A DNA stretch of 51,578 bases from Gracilibacter sp. (GTDB taxonomy: Bacteria > Bacillota > Desulfitobacteriia > Desulfitobacteriales > Syntrophobotulaceae): NCBI GenBank assembly GCA_024637055.1, contig JAGXFZ010000109.1:1-51578 (forward strand), given 5' to 3'. Positions 8,393 to 17,261 of the stretch are shown here, piece after piece. The notes under the pieces are model-generated. The model did no database searches. It was not told where the DNA came from and worked only from the letters and a program-made list of their open reading frames with translations. A program made the translations under genes and the position numbers. Numbering within the stretch: the stretch's first letter is position 1; each line of letters starts with the position of its first letter.

Positions 8393-8945
8393 TTTTATAT
8401 CCTCTCCATTCCACAAGCAGTTCTTCTCTTTTACTTAGCCAAGTTGGTTTAAACAAGGCCATTAAGACTACATCTACACAGCGATTATTTTTATATATTT
8501 GTTCTTTAAGTCGGCCTTCTTCGTTGAAACCCAATTTTTGATGAAACGCATAACTGCGTCTGTTAAAGTCTAGAACCTCGGAACATACTTTGCGTAAATC
8601 AAGCGCTTTAAAAACATGATCTAAAGACAGTAAAGCCATAATCTGTCCGGAACCTCTGGGGGCACCCAATTCGCCGATGTAGAAACCCCAGGAACATCTT
8701 CTACTTTCAGAATCAATGTCTGTGAAGTTAACAAAACCTATAGGCTGTTTTTGATAGACAAGCAGGAAAGCAACGGTACGATCATCGTTTCGAGCCTGTT
8801 CAAACCAAAGAGCGTGTTCTTCTTCTGTAATCATATGATCGGTATTCATATTTTCGTGGATATGATCCGAATTACGCCAGCGGAATATCAAATCTTTATG
8901 CATTGCAGAAAGGGGAATGAGGTTATATTCGCCAAAGGACTGCAT
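8373..8945 (-). CDS. pseH: PseH-type GNAT N-acetyltransferase
   Basis: PseH acetylates the 4-amino group of UDP-4-amino-4,6-dideoxy-AltNAc, the third pseudaminic acid step. The 190-residue protein is a single GNAT domain with the FRWRNSDHIHENM N-terminal motif of this subfamily, the acetyl-CoA loop around GAPRGSGQIMALLSLDHVF, and the C-terminal NRRSYAFHQKLGFNEEG signature. ATG 8945 is 8 bases from AGGAG; the GTG at 8954 sits directly on it. It lies between the synthase-cytidylyltransferase fusion upstream and pseI downstream in one minus-strand operon. SpsD is the acetyltransferase of the B. subtilis sps operon. Confidence 0.88.
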   Translation of the reverse strand: MQSFGEYNLIPLSAMHKDLIFRWRNSDHIHENMNTDHMITEEEHALWFEQARNDDRTVAFLLVYQKQPIGFVNFTDIDSESRRCSWGFYIGELGAPRGSGQIMALLSLDHVFKALDLRKVCSEVLDFNRRSYAFHQKLGFNEEGRLKEQIYKNNRCVDVVLMALFKPTWLSKREELLVEWRGYKNGEYRH

Positions 8946-8968
8946 CTTGAACACTCCTAATTATCTTC

Positions 8969-10729
8969 TTAATTAAGTGAGGTCGCATCTAAAAGCTCCT
9001 TTCCAAATACTGGATCATCCTTCCATTTTAAAGGAACATGAGAATTCGTTTGAGCCAGATGAGGTTCGTCAATCAAATAACTATTTAGGGTTCTAAAGGA
9101 TAAAGGCTGTTGCCTTATATCAAGATCGGAATAGATTCTTTGAAAAAGCGCTAGGTCGTCAAGTTCATCCAATGTTAAACGCCATGTTGGATTTCTGAAC
9201 TCCCCCGGAAGCTTTACTTTCTGCACATTAAAAAGGTTAGGATTATTTACATAGTAAAAGGATAAATATTCAGTATGGGTTAAAGGTTTTGTCTGTCTGA
9301 GCAATCGGTGTAACGAAGAGACTGTATAAACATCACCAGCCGTTCCAGGTGCATGCTCAGCAGTTGGAATAGTTAAATCTGGACCATTCTCCAGGTGCTT
9401 TTGAATAAGGATTTCTAAGATCTCTGGTGATACAGCAGGGCAATCCCCCGTCACTCTCACTATAATATTTGCATCCGTCTCTTCAGCAACCTGAATCAGC
9501 CTAGAGGCAATGTTGTCAGGATCACCCCTGAGTATTTTGACTCTTCCATCCATTGAATATTGTTCAAGGGGATCATCTTCCGGTAAATATGATGTCGCTA
9601 AGACTATATGATTAATACTTGAGACTGCAAGGCAATTATGCAGACATCGCTCGATGGAAGCTAATCCGTAAATGGGAAGAAGAGCTTTCTTAGGCAAGCG
9701 AGTAGACTTAAGGCGGCAGACTACAGCAATAGTAATACGGGGTTTATCTAGATGCTTTAACTGAAGCGGTTGGCCTGCATGAAGATCTTCCTTGGATAAA
9801 AGAGGTGCTTCTAAAGCTAATTGCCAAGGAGTAAGAGCATTTTCTACCGGACAACGTTTATAAACTATACTATCTTCTGTTAGAATTTCTCCCTTAGGAA
9901 TGTCTTTTTTAGCTATTACCCTCACAGAGTCTTTTAAATAATGCCGCTCCGTTTGCTTGACTTGGGTGGTTCCAATTAGTATTTCAGTTTCCCTTAGCTT
10001 AGTGACCATCCTTCGAAACTCGTCAGGCTCGAGTGCAGAATAATAGTCATAACCTTTTGTGGAACGGTCTATTGTAAGGTGTTTTTCGATAACGGTTGCC
10101 CCGGCTAATACTGCATACATTGGTAGATCGATTGCCAAGGGGGTAGAGCCGTCTTCATGGTCGGCATAACCAACAGGTAACTGATAACGGTTTTTTAGAT
10201 AATTGATTCGTATTAGATTAGTGTCTTCAGTTTTTGTAGGATAGCCTTGAAAACCATGAATCAAGGTGGGGTTATTAAGATTATCAGTATTTATTCTATC
10301 AATAAAATGATCAAGTTCATTTTCATACCATCCGCCCACACCTAGGATAACAGGCTTTTTGAGAGAAAATATGCCTTGGACAATGCATTCAGATTGGATT
10401 ACTGTTGAAGGTATTTTGTAACCATCAATCATATTGTTAAATCTATTAGCTAGTTCAAGACCCCAATCATCAAAGATATCAATCCATACTTCAAGCCCAG
10501 ACTTTTTGGCAAGCAAGATGGTTTTATGCCAGACGGTTTCTGGGATAAATAAATCTTTATAGACTTGATAATAAGAATAATCAGAAGTAGCCAGATGATC
10601 ATATTTATACCACTGAAACTTGATTCCATCCCCACCAGACTGTGCTGCTGCTCTTACCAATTCTTCCAGGATCCTGGGATCTCCCTGATGAGCGTGCGCA
10701 ATTTCCGCAATGACTTTTACTCGTTGCAT
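8969..10729 (-). CDS. Fused nonulosonate synthase and CMP-sugar synthetase (NeuB-SAF-NeuA)
   Basis: This 586-residue protein joins two consecutive steps. Residues 1 to about 265 are a NeuB-type barrel (KVIAEIAHAHQGD, GIKFQWYK, YADHEDGSTP, VIEKHLTIDR). About 270-335 is a SAF domain (VRVIAKKDIPKGEILTEDS). From about 340 to the end is a NeuA/SpsF-type cytidylyltransferase (ITIAVVCRLKSTRLPKKAL, VRVTGDCPAVSPEI, with a C-terminal TWRLTLDELDDL). In B. subtilis the likely equivalents spsE and spsF are separate genes. It holds the only nonulosonate cytidylyltransferase domain in the window, so it may also activate the products of the two other synthases. The barrel is divergent from PseI, so the sugar made may differ. 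ATG 10729 follows a modest AGAGG. Confidence 0.9.
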   Translation of the reverse strand: MQRVKVIAEIAHAHQGDPRILEELVRAAAQSGGDGIKFQWYKYDHLATSDYSYYQVYKDLFIPETVWHKTILLAKKSGLEVWIDIFDDWGLELANRFNNMIDGYKIPSTVIQSECIVQGIFSLKKPVILGVGGWYENELDHFIDRINTDNLNNPTLIHGFQGYPTKTEDTNLIRINYLKNRYQLPVGYADHEDGSTPLAIDLPMYAVLAGATVIEKHLTIDRSTKGYDYYSALEPDEFRRMVTKLRETEILIGTTQVKQTERHYLKDSVRVIAKKDIPKGEILTEDSIVYKRCPVENALTPWQLALEAPLLSKEDLHAGQPLQLKHLDKPRITIAVVCRLKSTRLPKKALLPIYGLASIERCLHNCLAVSSINHIVLATSYLPEDDPLEQYSMDGRVKILRGDPDNIASRLIQVAEETDANIIVRVTGDCPAVSPEILEILIQKHLENGPDLTIPTAEHAPGTAGDVYTVSSLHRLLRQTKPLTHTEYLSFYYVNNPNLFNVQKVKLPGEFRNPTWRLTLDELDDLALFQRIYSDLDIRQQPLSFRTLNSYLIDEPHLAQTNSHVPLKWKDDPVFGKELLDATSLN

Positions 10730-10893
10730 ATATTAAACCTCTGCTTTGTTGATTATGATATTACTGATATATAATATGTCCTAGCTCAGTAATTTGACAT
10801 TACAAATCATTTCAGTTGCAGGCTTGTCACAAAAAAATCTCTAAAAAATATAATGAAAAAAGAACAACAAATCATTAGAAGGAGTTGTCAATC

Positions 10894-11517
10894 TTGGACA
10901 AATACCGTACTGAACAGGAAGAGTTTTGGGCAGGAGAATTTGGTGATGAGTATATAAGAAGAAACCAGGAATTGGAAAACAATATTCCGCTTTTTGCCAA
11001 AATATTTTCTCATACAACCAACGTGAAAACAGTATTAGAATTCGGATCGAATATAGGTTTAAACCTTAAGGCGATTAGGATGCTCAAACCAGATTTAGAA
11101 CTATCGGCAATCGAAATTAATGCTGCAGCCGTTAAAACTTTAAAAGAAATCTCTGGGGTAAGAATCTATCACCAATCTATTTTAGACTTTGAAGCAGATT
11201 ACCAAAGAGATTTTGTATTCATAAAAGGAGTCCTTATCCACCTTAATCCAGAATGGTTGGGCAAAGTATATGAACTTCTTTATGCCAGCAGTAAAAAGTA
11301 TATCTGTTTCGTAGAATACTATAACTCCGATCCAGTTGAAGTCTTATACCGTGGCCATGAAGGAAGATTATTCAAACGAGATTTTGCTGGAGAAATGATG
11401 ACCAAATACCCAGATCTAAAGTTAGTTGAGTACGGATTCGTTTATCGAAGGGATAATAATTTTCCCCAAGATGATGTCACTTGGTTTTTACTCGAGAAAT
11501 CAAACCAGAGTAATTAG
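10894..11517 (+). CDS. Pseudaminic acid biosynthesis-associated methylase
   Basis: The 207-residue protein is a class I SAM-dependent methyltransferase with the TEQEEFWAGEFGDEY start typical of the Pse-associated methylase family (TIGR03587, recognised from memory). LEFGSNIGLNLKAI is the SAM-binding motif I, and ELSAIEIN holds the acidic residue after strand 2. It probably O- or N-methylates a nonulosonate or its precursor. It is read opposite to its neighbours and ends in its own terminator, so it is separately transcribed. TTG 10894 is chosen: AGAAGGAG (10877-10884) is nine bases upstream, while the TTG at 10885 directly abuts it. Confidence 0.85.
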   Translation: MDKYRTEQEEFWAGEFGDEYIRRNQELENNIPLFAKIFSHTTNVKTVLEFGSNIGLNLKAIRMLKPDLELSAIEINAAAVKTLKEISGVRIYHQSILDFEADYQRDFVFIKGVLIHLNPEWLGKVYELLYASSKKYICFVEYYNSDPVEVLYRGHEGRLFKRDFAGEMMTKYPDLKLVEYGFVYRRDNNFPQDDVTWFLLEKSNQSN

Positions 11518-11535
11518 AGTATAGTTTTTAGCACA

Positions 11536-11590
11536 AATAAACACCTGTTTCAGCGAAATCAACAGATTGTAGCTCACACAGGTGTTTATT
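11536..11590. terminator. Bidirectional hairpin terminator
   Basis: AATAAACACCTGT (11536-11548) pairs with ACAGGTGTTTATT (11578-11590), followed by ATTTTTTT. It lies between convergent genes ending at 11517 (+) and 11605 (-) and can serve both strands. Confidence 0.85.
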
Positions 11591-11604
11591 ATTTTTTTGT
11601 AATA

Positions 11605-13017
11605 TCAATTATTAGTTATTCTTTTTACAGTTTCCAACAAGATGGGACTAGATAATTTCTGAGGATAGGCATACTGTATAAAATTTCTTCTTATCTTTTT
11701 ACTATTATTATTTAAAATACTAATTTTTGCTTGTGAGTCAATTTGTTCTGCAAGTTGTTTAGGATCTGAGAAGATGAATTCATTAATATGGTCAAAAAAA
11801 GGAAAATGGACATCTGTTAACAGTAGCAAGGGCTTATCAAATAATACAGCTTCCATACCTCCAGTCGATAAGTTAGTTACTACAACATCAATATTGGCTA
11901 AGAAATCGTTTAGGACGACATCTTTTTGTGTTATTACCTTTATCGATTGATTTTTCTCAGCATATTTCTGATAGATTGCCATAGAATCGACGTCCCTATT
12001 TTTACGTAATTCAATGGGGTGAGGTTTGATAACAATCTCCAAATGTGTTTGGGTGACCAGAATATCTAGCAGTCTTTCCCAGAGTGGCGTAAAATACGGT
12101 TGAGTTAACAGCAGTACAGTTTTCTTTTGAGGATCTAATCCAAAAGATTTCTGAAATACATTCTTGGACATGTGTTTAACCGCAAAAATATCATCAAAAC
12201 GTGGATGGCCGGTAATAGCGATACGTTCCTCGGGTAGACCCATCTCTAAATACCAAGTTTTCTCATAGTTACCAAATACGCCGACTATAGTAGCAAATGC
12301 GGGTACATATGCTTCGTCCCCGCCAAGCATACCGTGCTGTAAACAAATACTCGGTATTCCTCGCTTGGCTGCTATCAGTGTCAGTATTCTAGAGATCAAA
12401 TCTTCCGTAGTACCTACTATTACGCAAGAAATATCATTTTTGTCAAAGTAGTTGTTTACCGCAGCTAATCCTTCAATCATATTAGGTAGTCTTTGCATAA
12501 ATGTATCATAAAAAAATTTGTTGCCAAAAACTTGGTGATTCTTAATCTTATTAAATAATTTTTGCGTTTGGTTATAATAATAATTGAGTTCTTTATTAAC
12601 ACCCGGATTATATTTTTTTATACAGTGTACGGGTATACCGTGATGGTAATCTTTTTCCCAGCCTGCAAAGATAACCGTCTTATTAGGATCGAAATGTTTA
12701 TAACTGTTAGGTGTAAATCGCAGATACGCGAAATTTAACAATATTTTTCCTTTTAAAGGTTTAGTGGAAAGAGGTTTTTCAAATTGCTCCAGCCATTTTT
12801 CAAATGCTGGTTGAGTTTGGGCAGCTGCCAAATTACTCTGGGTTAAGTGCTGCTTGAAATCAGGGGAATTCAATTGTTTTCTTACGCTAGCATCAAGGTA
12901 TTGGTAAAAATTGGCTAATAAAGGTAGAGGAATATCACAATATTTTAAATCTTTAAACGCCTTAATAAAATCTAAAAAAAGCAACCAGTAGTTTTCGAGG
13001 TATTCCCTTGTCTGCAT
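11605..13017 (-). CDS. SpsB-like surface polysaccharide protein (copy 1)
   Basis: The 470-residue protein resembles the SpsB family of spore coat polysaccharide proteins, distant relatives of CDP-glycerol glycerophosphotransferases with a GT-B fold. Visible motifs are ICLQHGMLGGDEAYVP, TGHPRFDDI, the KTVLLLTQPYF strand, VIKPHPIELRKN with the conserved KPHP, and VVTNLSTGGMEAVLFDKPLLLL. It is paralogous to 19343-20767 (474 residues) along its whole length, from NYWLLFLDFI to YAYPQKL. It probably transfers a sugar or polyol phosphate, with unknown substrate. ATG 13017 is preceded by AGGTGA. Confidence 0.8.
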   Translation of the reverse strand: MQTREYLENYWLLFLDFIKAFKDLKYCDIPLPLLANFYQYLDASVRKQLNSPDFKQHLTQSNLAAAQTQPAFEKWLEQFEKPLSTKPLKGKILLNFAYLRFTPNSYKHFDPNKTVIFAGWEKDYHHGIPVHCIKKYNPGVNKELNYYYNQTQKLFNKIKNHQVFGNKFFYDTFMQRLPNMIEGLAAVNNYFDKNDISCVIVGTTEDLISRILTLIAAKRGIPSICLQHGMLGGDEAYVPAFATIVGVFGNYEKTWYLEMGLPEERIAITGHPRFDDIFAVKHMSKNVFQKSFGLDPQKKTVLLLTQPYFTPLWERLLDILVTQTHLEIVIKPHPIELRKNRDVDSMAIYQKYAEKNQSIKVITQKDVVLNDFLANIDVVVTNLSTGGMEAVLFDKPLLLLTDVHFPFFDHINEFIFSDPKQLAEQIDSQAKISILNNNSKKIRRNFIQYAYPQKLSSPILLETVKRITNN

Positions 13018-13069
13018 TCACCTATTCACCTCATTATTAATGTTTTTTTTATTACACCTTTAACAGTCC

Positions 13070-14080
13070 TTAAAACATTCTCTCTGTTAATTGCTCCCCT
13101 TTTTTTACTTCACATCTTAATATTCTATCTACAAGATTCCTTGCTTCTGATGGCGGAAGACCTGTACCTGGACGTTTATAGGCAAGGTCTTCCCATTGGA
13201 GTTTTCTACCTTTCTGTAAATTTTTTCTAGCAGTAACAGATCTTCTATTCAACATATAATTATTCTCTTCAACCGCGTACCTTCTTTTAATGGGATTGCC
13301 GAGTGCCTTCTCGATTATCCGAATATCAGCAATAAATTTGCATAACTGTTGAGGACTGATAGAAACTTTGTAATCAGGCCTAATAGCTGTTGGATCTAAA
13401 CTAAAATGCTTTTCTATCACCTGGGCACCAAGGGCTGCTGCTGCCAGAGGAATAACAGATCCTTCTGTGTGGTCACAGAAACCAACTGGGCAGTTATAAC
13501 CTTTTAACACTTCCATGGCCTTTAGATCTACTTCTTCAGGTTGAGTTGGGTATTTACTATTGGTATGATAAAGGACTATTTTTGTGCCACCTGCTTTTTT
13601 GATAACGTCTAGTGCAACTTCAATCTCTGAAATCAAAGCACTCCCTGTAGAAAGAAAAATTGGTAACCCAGTTCGCGCACAATCTGCTAAAAATGGATGA
13701 CAAGTCAGATCACCACTTACGATCTTAATAAAGTCTGCACCCGCATCTACAATGAATTTAAGAGAAGCAGTATCCACAACACAAGCTGTTACTGCCATCC
13801 CACAATGATGAGCCTGTTTGAATAGTTCTGCAATCTGATAATCCGATAAGCGCCAACTATCCCATTCAAAACTGTAATTATGACGATCAATACTAATACT
13901 ATTTATCTCGTCCCAAGCAATATGTTGGAACGTAACTGCATCTGCTTTACATCGTGCGGCTACATCTACCATTTCTTTAGCTTCAGTGAATGATCCAACA
14001 TGGTTTACTCCAGCTTCAGCTATTATAAAGATTGGCATATCTTTACCTATAGGCCGTTTACAAATGCAAAATGAAACCAT
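13070..14080 (-). CDS. spsE: NeuB/SpsE-family nonulosonate synthase (second free copy)
   Basis: The 336-residue protein has the NeuB barrel (PIFIIAEAGVNHVGSFTEA, FIKIVSGDL, LSTGSA, VGFCDHTEGS, VIEKHFSLDP) and a SAF domain (RRSVTARKNLQKGRKLQWEDLAYKRPGTGLPP), so it should condense PEP with a hexosamine derivative. It is clearly distinct from PseI at 7340: the PseI QTYTPD segment is replaced by FQHIAWDE. A legionaminic-type or modified substrate is possible but not shown. ATG 14080 has AAGGGGATAGG just upstream, and the leading RPIGKDMPIFII matches the usual N-terminus of the family, so the long start is kept. Confidence 0.88.
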   Translation of the reverse strand: MVSFCICKRPIGKDMPIFIIAEAGVNHVGSFTEAKEMVDVAARCKADAVTFQHIAWDEINSISIDRHNYSFEWDSWRLSDYQIAELFKQAHHCGMAVTACVVDTASLKFIVDAGADFIKIVSGDLTCHPFLADCARTGLPIFLSTGSALISEIEVALDVIKKAGGTKIVLYHTNSKYPTQPEEVDLKAMEVLKGYNCPVGFCDHTEGSVIPLAAAALGAQVIEKHFSLDPTAIRPDYKVSISPQQLCKFIADIRIIEKALGNPIKRRYAVEENNYMLNRRSVTARKNLQKGRKLQWEDLAYKRPGTGLPPSEARNLVDRILRCEVKKGEQLTERMF

Positions 14081-14178
14081 AATCCTATCCCCTTTGACTT
14101 CTGTTTAATAGTAGTGAGAATGCTTGTCTATTTATGATATGCTAAGATCTATAATTTGGTTTACATTGAGTGAGAAAA

Positions 14179-14961
14179 TTAGAACAACCCATGGGACAAT
14201 CCCCCATCAATAGCAAGGAAAGATCCAGTAATTGCGCTTGATGCTTCACTAGCCAGAAAGGATATAATATTGCCAAACTCTACAGGTTCGTTATATCTCT
14301 TCATTGGAAAATGTGCTGTATTCTTACTTTCCGCTTCATCTGTACTGTAACCCTCACGTCCGGCCATATCATTTAAAAGATTCAATGCCCGTTCAGTTCT
14401 AAAAGCTGCTGGACCAACAGAATTAACAGTAATATTATCAGCTGCGAGTTGCAAGGAGAGGGTTTTAGCAAGTGCGGTCAGCCCAGACCTATATACATTG
14501 GATAAGAGAAGCGTAACAGATGGTTCTTTGGCAGTAATAGAAGTATTAATAATAATGCGACCCCATTGCTGAGAGATCATTCCCGGAATAAGACGTTTGG
14601 TTAGATAAACAACGGGAAGTAATAAATCCTTATGAGCTTGAACAAAATCGTTAAGATTAAGCTCTTCTAAAGTACCCGGCTTGGGTCCTGGGCCGTTAGT
14701 AAACAAAATATCTATTACTCCGAATCTTTGCTGGCACTCATTGACTAAATTATTCAAATCTACTATTCGTGTAACGTCTGTTGGAATGGCTAATACTTCA
14801 GCCTCACTACGAATACTTTTAATCTCTTTTTCAGCCTTGTAAAGCCTTTCGCCTCTGCTGCATATTATTACGTTATGACCATCACGATATAAGGCTTTAG
14901 CTGTAGCTAAGCCAAGTCCTGAAGAACTTGCTAGGACTAGAGCAGTATTTTTTTCTTTCAA
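14179..14961 (-). CDS. Atypical SDR oxidoreductase lacking the YxxxK lysine
   Basis: The 260-residue short-chain dehydrogenase-like protein has an altered glycine motif (ASSSGLGLATA), a CSRGE motif after strand 2 and IDGGL near the end. At the classical catalytic site it reads NVYRSGLTALAKTL: the tyrosine is there but the lysine four residues on is a leucine. A similar motif is known in a subgroup of 3-oxoacyl-ACP-reductase-like SDRs (NxxRxGLxxLxKTL), so it may still be a functional enzyme. It sits between pseG and a synthase. Campylobacter ptmA is an SDR gene in a comparable position and may be analogous. The exact reaction is unknown. Confidence 0.8.
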   Translation of the reverse strand: MKEKNTALVLASSSGLGLATAKALYRDGHNVIICSRGERLYKAEKEIKSIRSEAEVLAIPTDVTRIVDLNNLVNECQQRFGVIDILFTNGPGPKPGTLEELNLNDFVQAHKDLLLPVVYLTKRLIPGMISQQWGRIIINTSITAKEPSVTLLLSNVYRSGLTALAKTLSLQLAADNITVNSVGPAAFRTERALNLLNDMAGREGYSTDEAESKNTAHFPMKRYNEPVEFGNIISFLASEASSAITGSFLAIDGGLSHGLF

Positions 14962-14988
14962 AATTCACCCTCCATTCTTTTGATATAC

Positions 14989-16050
14989 TCATTCACGGCT
15001 TTTACAATTTTCATGAGAACCTATATGCTCAGAAATCCTTATACACCCTTGGCCATCAACGAATCTTCGGCCATTATTACTCATCTCCTGACGTTTCAGA
15101 TAATCTTTACAAAGAGACTTAACACAACTTCTGATTTGCTCGTTAGTTATTACTTGGACATCCCCTAAAAAGAGTGATGTCCCAATCTCATTTTCATAAA
15201 GTATACTAGAATACTGGTTATCAGCAGTTTTGATAATTATATTTGGTAATCCCATATAGGCCATCTCGGCTAAAGTTCCGCCTCCTGCCGATATCCCTAT
15301 ATCAGCCCAGCTCATTAAAGCAGCTATGCTTTCTACATCTTGAAGCAGCAGAATCTGACTCTTATCTATGGTACTTCTCAAGCGGTCAGGACAGGCATAA
15401 GAAGGTCCGATCACTACACATATCTGTAAATATTTATCCAGTCCAATCAGACTCTCGATAACTTTCAATGTTGCTTGACGGGGGTCTGAGCCTCCCATTG
15501 TAACTAAAACTCTATTTCCTACCGATGATATCTCTTTTGAGTACATCCCAGCTCTTAAAAAATCCTGTCGTAAAGGGAAGTACTTAGGACCCAGTAATAA
15601 TTGGGTATATGAAGCACGGTTAGAATAAATGTTCTTGTCAGCACCTAGACCGGGATTAACAATAATATCTGCACTATAATACTTTGATTGACCGTAATCA
15701 TCGATTACCATTAAATTAAGATCATGTTCTTTTAAAATACTTTGGTATTTTTCGTCAAAAGCATAACCGTCTACTACTACCCAGTTTATCGAAAGTGCCC
15801 TCGCAATAATTGCCGTCAATTCAGCATCATCTTCCATGTTGGTAAAATCGTCGTAGAATCTGATAAGTTCCATATTCGTTTTTATTAATAATTCTTCCGA
15901 TTTTACGGGTATTTTAAGGCAAAGAAAGTAGACTTCACTGCCCATATTCTTAAAAAATTGTGCTAAGGCAAAGCACCTCATAACATGGCCTATCCCGATA
16001 TCTTCGGAAGCATCTGCCCGTATTAATATTTTCAACTTTCCGTCACGCAC
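14989..16050 (-). CDS. pseG: UDP-sugar hydrolase PseG/SpsG
   Basis: PseG removes UDP from the 2,4-diacetamido-6-deoxy hexose to give the free sugar used by the synthase. The 353-residue GT-B-like protein shows the signature start ILIRADASEDIGIGHVMRC, the VIDDYG motif, LLGPKYFPLR, VTMGGSDPR and the GGGTLAEMAYMG nucleotide-binding loop. The start is GTG 16050 with AAGGGGG upstream; it overlaps the pseC stop region by 19 bases, so the two are translationally coupled. The last few residues (ENCKSRE) extend beyond the core. Confidence 0.9.
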   Translation of the reverse strand: MRDGKLKILIRADASEDIGIGHVMRCFALAQFFKNMGSEVYFLCLKIPVKSEELLIKTNMELIRFYDDFTNMEDDAELTAIIARALSINWVVVDGYAFDEKYQSILKEHDLNLMVIDDYGQSKYYSADIIVNPGLGADKNIYSNRASYTQLLLGPKYFPLRQDFLRAGMYSKEISSVGNRVLVTMGGSDPRQATLKVIESLIGLDKYLQICVVIGPSYACPDRLRSTIDKSQILLLQDVESIAALMSWADIGISAGGGTLAEMAYMGLPNIIIKTADNQYSSILYENEIGTSLFLGDVQVITNEQIRSCVKSLCKDYLKRQEMSNNGRRFVDGQGCIRISEHIGSHENCKSRE

Positions 16051-17261
16051 TCTTTATCCCCCTTTTTCCGGTAATAAGCGATCACTTTTCTAACCGCCTG
16101 GACAACATCATAAAGATCATGGTTAAGCATAGAGGGAAACAAAGGTAAGGTGATTACCTGCTCATAAATATTTTCTGCGTTGGGGCAAAGACCTTTTGGA
16201 TAACCTAATTGTTGATAGTAAGGATGAAGATAAACGGGAAGGTAGTGAACATTAACGCCGATATTTTCTTTTTGAAGCGCTAAAAATATTTCCTTGCGAT
16301 TAGCAGCCAGTCGCTCCAGTTTTAGACGAATCACATACAGATGCCAAGCAGAGAAGGCTCGTGGCCACTCTCGTGGATAAAATATCTCATTCATATCTGC
16401 AAAAGCTTGTGTATAAGCTTTTGCAAGATCACGCCTTCTCTGAATAAAGGTTTCCAGTTTTTTTATTTGGCTTGATCCTAGTGCAGCTTGAACATCTGTA
16501 ATTCTGTAGTTATATCCTAAAGACTGCATTTCATAATACCAAGGGCCATGACAATTATTTAAAAGACATAATTCCTTCGTGATTCCGTGTGTTCTGAATT
16601 GTCTCAGCTTCTGATAATACTCTTCATTATTAGTAGTGATAACGCCACCTTCGCCAGTGGTGATGAGTTTTACAGGGTGAAAACTAAACATAGTCATATC
16701 GCTAATTGAGCCCACCGATTGGCCTTTATATTTTGAACCTAGGGCGTGAGCGGCATCTTCAATTACAATAAGATTATATTTTTGAGCTATTGAATTAATT
16801 GCATCTAGATCCGATGGTAAGCCAGCAAAATCCACGGGAATAATTGCCTTCGTCTTTTCGGTTATCAGTTCTTCAATGAAATAAGGGTTAATATTATAAG
16901 TCTCAGGATGGACATCGGCAAATACCGGTTTACCTCCTTGGTAAAGGACACAATTAGCACTTGCTGCAAAAGTAAAAGGGGAGGTGATTACTTCATCTCC
17001 CTGTCCAATCCCTCCAGCAAAACAAGCACCGTGTAAAGCCGCAGTGCCATTGGCAAAGGCAACAGCGTATTTAGCACCGACATAATCGGCTATACCTTTC
17101 TCGAAAGACTCAACAGCAGGTCCTGTGGTTAAATAATCTCCCCGCAAAACGTTGACGACCGCTTGAATATCGTCATCATCGAGATATTGTCTGCCATAAG
17201 GTAAATACTGATTTCGTACAGGATCTCCTCCATAAATGGCTAATGAATTATTGGTTTCCAT
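16032..17261 (-). CDS. pseC: PLP aminotransferase PseC/SpsC
   Basis: PseC transfers an amino group to C4 of the 4-keto sugar made by PseB. The 409-residue protein belongs to the DegT/DnrJ/EryC1 family: FANGTAALHGA, TSPFTFAASANC, EDAAHALGS, and the PLP lysine in FHPVKLITTGEGG. The substrate loop TGPAVESFE and the C-terminal VNVHYLPVYLHPYY match PseC-type enzymes. ATG 17261 has AGGAG about ten bases upstream and overlaps the upstream epimerase gene by 14 bases. SpsC of B. subtilis is the same kind of enzyme. Confidence 0.92.
   Translation of the reverse strand: METNNSLAIYGGDPVRNQYLPYGRQYLDDDDIQAVVNVLRGDYLTTGPAVESFEKGIADYVGAKYAVAFANGTAALHGACFAGGIGQGDEVITSPFTFAASANCVLYQGGKPVFADVHPETYNINPYFIEELITEKTKAIIPVDFAGLPSDLDAINSIAQKYNLIVIEDAAHALGSKYKGQSVGSISDMTMFSFHPVKLITTGEGGVITTNNEEYYQKLRQFRTHGITKELCLLNNCHGPWYYEMQSLGYNYRITDVQAALGSSQIKKLETFIQRRRDLAKAYTQAFADMNEIFYPREWPRAFSAWHLYVIRLKLERLAANRKEIFLALQKENIGVNVHYLPVYLHPYYQQLGYPKGLCPNAENIYEQVITLPLFPSMLNHDLYDVVQAVRKVIAYYRKKGDKECVTES

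Noticed and set aside
10824-10854. TTGTCA and TATAAT as promoter of the methylase gene.
   Set aside because: The spacing is 19 bases, outside the good range, and the region is A-rich, so the match may be chance.
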